Source of the DNA: Celoporthe dispersa
Lineage: Eukaryota; Ascomycota; Sordariomycetes; Diaporthales; Cryphonectriaceae
NCBI GenBank assembly: GCA_016584495.1
Contig: WAID01000004.1
Location: 310,001-374,000, forward strand
Length of the DNA stretch: 64,000 nt
Reading direction: 5' to 3'
Shown: one piece after another, positions 59,629 to 64,000 of the stretch
Position numbering within the stretch: position 1 is the first letter of the stretch
Layout: every line of letters begins with the position of its first letter
Position numbers and translations under genes: made by a program
Notes under the pieces: model-generated
Databases searched by the model: none
Told to the model about the DNA's origin: nothing
The model's input: only the letters and a program-made list of their open reading frames with translations

Positions 59629-62600
59629 AAGAGGGCCGTGTAAGAGCGCAAGGCAGGATGCCCGTGTGCCGCGTTAATATTAATCATTTAAAAGGGCCAT
59701 TTGCTCGAAGCATGGCTCTTCCCTTAATTATCCGCTTCACGGCCCGCCCAGAACTCCACATCTAACTTTCTTTATCACATGCATAGCCTACGATTGTCTC
59801 TATCCAAATCCATGTACAAACAAGTCAACTTCAAGCACAAGAGAATTGCTCTACAGACAAATAATAGCAGCCATCGGATCTATTTGGATCCGCTCTCTAT
59901 TTTTCCCAGGCGATTCAGAAGTATGAAGTATTTTATTACAGAACCAAAAGAGCTCTTCTGCGTGGCCCGAAACTTTGGAGATTCAAAAAGCCCCGAGAAA
60001 ACTCTCGAAGGAGAAATTCCAACCTCGTACATTATCCCACTTCCACGAAAGGCTTTGAGGACATAGGAGGTCTTGGTGCCTACGTGTGTCAAGTTCATCC
60101 AGCGTATGAAGAGGATTCATCACACATCCCCTCGCGCCCCGTCCTTCGCCACGCCTGGCTGAGAGGCGAGCATATAGGATGATTCTGCTTGGCCGCCGAG
60201 GCCGCTTCCCATTAAAGGTCGGGCCGGATAACACGCGGCAGCTTCTCGGGTCTGAAAAGATCTGCCGCAGTTCGACTGGTCATGGAAACCTCAAGACGCA
60301 CAGCTTCTCGTCCTACGCAACCGGGCCGATCCCACCTCTGCGAAATCGAGGTGGCACTGTGAAGGCAAGGGTGTCCTTGTCTTCGCCCACCCACCCATCC
60401 AATGGCCGCCGGGTAGAGGGGCTGTTCGGAGGTCAGCTCGTGGAGGACGGAGGGCGACGGACAGCGCTCGAGCCAGCCCAGACAGACACGGGAGAACGTC
60501 ACCGGGACCTGGCTCTCAGGGTCCCTGGGATAGGAGGCCGGGCGTCGGCGACCACAGCCCAACGCTGGCCGCCTGCTCAGACGCGCGCTTCGAAGCTGAT
60601 TGCGAGTACGGGCGAATGTCGTGGGTGGTCCTATTTCTTTCTGCCTGTCAAGGAATGAGACTTGTCGGGAGAAGCAAATTATGAAGAATGGAGGAGAGGT
60701 CGTTTGTTTTTGAAGAAGGAAGGGGTGTTGTCGAGATATTTATACGCGGTCTGTTGCTCTTGGTGACGCTGAGACATTCGAATGTAGCTCGTGTCTGTAG
60801 ATCTCGACAGTTCCTAGCGTCCACGCTGATCGTTAGCATACCGACGGGTCCGGATCTTTATCGCCTAGAATACTATATAAGTACAAATCCTGACGACTAA
60901 TATTTTGTCTAGAAAAGGGCCTAGGCCCAGGTATCAAGTAGTGAGGGATCGAGAGCACCACCAATGCTCAAAGTGCTAATTTGGTGCGGAACCCGTGCTC
61001 CGAAGATCATCCTACGTTCCCATATGGTCATGTTTTAACTTCTTGTGGGATAAGCAGTGCTGAGGATATGCTTTCGAAGCATCATAGATAGAAACAACCT
61101 AATTATATCCTTCTCCCTCTAGTCAATGTTCGGACTGTTTATTATCCCTAGTGGGAGTGACATGTCTACTGCTTGTTGTCTGGGCGAAGGATCGTGCCAC
61201 TCACCACGTTGACGCCAACACTTCACGGAATATGTACGGCAGTAGATGTCTGGGTGACTTTGGCTTCTGCCACATGCCTCCTAAGAGCCAGAAGAGTGTC
61301 TTGCCGTTGGTTTACGGACGTCATGACTTGGAAAACAGAAGGGTCACCATGGAAGGTTGTACTAGAAAGCGTATAGATCTGAGATGGGATATAATTTTGG
61401 AAGCCAATATCTGCTATAGTCTTCCTGATGCTTAAAATAGGCTCTCAAGGGGTATATTTAGTAATGAAAGGACACATTATTGCGGGAATGTCTGACAAAG
61501 AAAACACTCCTCAAAGTACAGCTGCTGTGGAGCATAAACGGAGCAGGCCATTGGAAGCTTATGCCAAGCAAGACACGATGGATCAGATGCCATCAACTGC
61601 ATAAGACACACTCAAAAGTGATTTAAGCATACAAGTGTCAAATTCAAAGGCAATAACAGAGGTAGGCCTCCATAGATGCCACTTGTACAGTCACACGTGG
61701 GAAAATGGTTTCTTGTGGCTCTCTATACTATTCCTTACAGATTCTGTGCTTTTCCAGACCCCTCCGTCCACACACCCTTATGGGTTATTGTAATAACATT
61801 TTACTTTTAGGCTCCAATTTATTTCTGTTTGAAATCCACTCAAGACTGTCTTGACAATGATTGAACAGGTCGCGATGTCTCAAGAAAAAGAAGATGTCGC
61901 CCTGCAGGAAAAGAGCACACCGGGGTCTTCCATGGAGGCAGAACCTCACGACATTACAGTCGACATTCCCCACCTGCCGTCAATATATAAACCACCCATT
62001 CCCTCAGGTCCAGAGCTCCCACTTTCCAAAATCTTTCTGTCATTACACAGTAGTACTCTCTCATCACTTTCCTCTCTCTTTATGCCTCCGTTCAACCGCA
62101 CTTTCGTCGCGCGCACTGCCGTCCAGCACAGCAGCAATGATGGCGCCCGGCATAGGCAGCCCGGAAGCCAGCAACAGCACCAATAAATGCGTCAGGCTAG
62201 CCACAGCAACAGCAGTATCGCTGTTGCTATCGTCAAGACCCCCTCAGGAAGTGGCTGGTCCAGAGCGCCCTGGAGGACCTCTCGCTACAGAAACCGTTGA
62301 CATAAGAGTATATAATACATCATCCCTTTGAGCGTATGGCTTCCATATTGAGCTGACTTGTCGATTCTTCGCAGCTGCAATGACCGCATGAGCGCCTACT
62401 ATATCTGGAAGGCTAAGCTACAACGCAATAGCAACGAAAAGCCGCTTAGTGAAAGGATTGAGGGCGAAGACGGTCACAAGCACGCGCTAGTCCGAGAAAG
62501 ATGACCACCCCTACGAAGCTCAACAAGAGAGCCTGTTGGCAGGCGATGTTCAACAGATGCGTCGACATCCTCTACAAATCACACAAGAAAACTGCTGTCG

Positions 62601-62741
62601 CATGCTGGAGCATACTCCTTCCCGAAGCCCGATGTATTCCACTATGAACAGTCGGCTCCTAGGCTCATCTCAAACTTTTGCTCCGCATTCAACCTCTCTC
62701 GAGACAAAATTTTCTACCCCTTCTCCCTCCTCTCGAAGCAT
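59629..62741. other. Long spacer, with possible cryptic coding near its right end
   Basis: No supported gene. TATATAAA at about 61985-61992 sits about 90 bases before an ATG whose frame is short (34 codons). Further right, 62375-62500 and 62502-62650 each hold open frames with tolerable codon use but no known motif. They might be parts of one unrecognised gene. Confidence 0.35.
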
Positions 62742-63940
62742 CTACGGACGACGAAGTGCCTGCAGCCTGGCAATTTCCGCCTGGACCCTGGCGATCTCGG
62801 CCTGCCAGCCCCTCTGCAGCTCGAGACGAGCAGAGACGAGAAGGCGGACGAGCTCCATCTTGGTGAGCGTTGCCAGTGACACCTCGTCGACATTCTGAGG
62901 GCACGATCCGCGCCCAGGGCGTCCGTGGCCGTGTAGTTGGGGTCAAGAGCGCGGGCCCTGTCCTCAGCCGCGAGAAGCTGGCTCTTGAGCTGGTTGAGGG
63001 CGGTGCGGGCGCGGATCAGGCGAGCAATGGTGATGTTCTTGTGGGCTCGCTTGAGGTGGGTCTCGGACACGGAGTTCACCTTGGGGTCACCTGGGACGTA
63101 GTAGTCGTGGTAGCTGGCCAGGTGGTCGCGGCGGGCGTCCGCGCGGTTGGCGGCGAAGGTGGTCTGGCAGTGGGGATAAGGGCAGGGCATTCTGCCCCCG
63201 TTGGGGTCTTGAGGAGGTTCGGCCTGGTTGCCGCCCTCCTCGCCCTCCTCTTCATCTGCAGCCCTGATAAGTGGGTCGAGAACCTCAGCCGCGTGCGCGC
63301 CAATGACATCGGCTGGAGTGATCGCGCGGATGCGTCGGACGTGGAAATCGAGAACGTCGAGACTGTTGCGCGCGAAAGGGATCAAGACTCCGGCCATGTC
63401 TTCTCTGGGCACCGCGTAGCTATATTTGGTGTGTCAGCAACAGGCCCTGTCAAGACTGGTCCCCGAGGACGCTGAGGGTGAAGGAGAGACTCAGTTACCG
63501 AGGGCGGGCGACGACAGCGTTGGACCTGTTGACCCTGTTGATGACCGCGGTGATGGTCAGCTCGACGATCTCCACCAGCTCCAGTACGAGCTCTGGGCGG
63601 CCGCTGGCGGCCATGCGGGCGTTGTATCGCAGGCTGCGGCGGAGAATGGCCTCGGCCAGGTTGACAGCGGAGCGGACGGTGGCCGCAAGAGGGAATGTGC
63701 CGCTGCGCAATGCATGGTCAGCCACGTTGGCAATATTATGGAGAGGCGGCTCGGAAAGGCATACTCATCCTGAGCGGCTATCTCAACCCAGCGACGGTCG
63801 AGGAAGAGGTCGACGTCGAATCGGACACTCTCAACAAGGGTTCTATCAATGGTTGAACTGGTCAGTGGAATGGGCAGAAGGAATGATGGCTATGGCGGTG
63901 GTGGAGGAGTATTCACTCACCTGATGCCGTTGGCATTCAT
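62742..63940 (-). CDS. C2H2-like zinc finger and coiled-coil protein of unknown function, with one frameshift; 5' end may lie outside
   Basis: Exons on the minus strand: 63940-63921, 63857-63765, 63702-63499 and 63419-62742, about 331 residues when corrected. An acidic segment (DEEEGEEGG) leads into CPYPHC with DHLASYH about 14 residues later, a plausible C2H2 zinc site. A second helix-rich part follows with THLKRAHKN. The end is a heptad-like coiled coil (ELQRGWQAEIARVQAEIARL). The frame breaks at about 62895-62898, where one added base gives RALQNVDEVSLATL and leads to the TAG at 62742. The first exon is only 20 bases, so an upstream exon beyond the window edge is possible. I do not recognise the family. 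Confidence 0.62.
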
Positions 63941-64000
63941 CTTGCAGGAACCTGCTGCTGGCAGTGGGTTTGTCTGCTTGGTGGTATGGGAGGGTGGTCG

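Noticed and set aside
60212..60562. Minus-strand open frame of 116 codons
   Set aside because: It is GC-rich and Pro/Arg-rich with no motif, and an overlapping plus-strand frame is equally long. Not supported as a gene.
1..64000. CRISPR arrays, phage or bacterial operons
   Set aside because: Spliceosomal introns and fungal families throughout; no direct-repeat/spacer pattern was seen.

Overview
This is nuclear DNA of a filamentous ascomycete (Pezizomycotina). Genes are split by short introns (about 50-155 bases) with GTRNGT donors and YAG acceptors. The families are typical of moulds: a Zn2Cys6 regulator, ACS and sugar-porter MFS carriers, a GMC oxidoreductase, GH93 arabinanase, pectin methylesterase, arylamine N-acetyltransferase, a 2EXR protein and a Dhh1 helicase. 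Eurotiomycete or Sordariomycete cannot be settled from the sequence. There are no operons, CRISPR arrays or intact transposons. I rebuilt exon structures by hand from frame, splice sites and phase, so they are models, not transcripts.

Layout. 1-11 kb: end of an acyltransferase-3 membrane protein, a D-2-hydroxyacid dehydrogenase, a double-domain GFA protein, a PhyH dioxygenase and a secreted GMC oxidoreductase. 11.2 kb: a tRNA-Leu-like gene with no convincing anticodon stem. 11.6-18 kb: an ACS-type MFS carrier and a Zn2Cys6 factor. 18-21.9 kb: gene-poor, with scattered coding-like fragments. 21.9-27.6 kb: an island resembling fungal allorecognition or NLR-type loci, made of a hypothetical protein divergent from a trypsin-like protease fused to six TPR-like repeats, followed by a decayed gene. 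28.5-34.3 kb: GNAT acetyltransferase, GH93 exo-arabinanase, pectin methylesterase and a Cys-rich secreted protein, so at least two enzymes acting on pectin and its arabinan side chains sit together. 37-41 kb: arylamine N-acetyltransferase, a basic probably nuclear protein and a sugar transporter. 44.5-48.3 kb: Dhh1 and a membrane-anchored J-protein, head to head. 50.4-64 kb: a 2EXR protein, a single-span membrane protein, an M28 aminopeptidase, a cupin protein and a C2H2-like coiled-coil protein at the right edge.

A recurring oddity is that seven otherwise well-formed genes carry nine single-base indels, most in short homopolymers. One lies in dhh1, which is normally highly conserved. In every affected gene, correcting one base per lesion restores both homology and exon phase. 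Base-level assembly error is therefore more likely than seven separate pseudogenes. By contrast, the remnant at 26.9-27.6 kb has several stops and frame changes and looks truly decayed.
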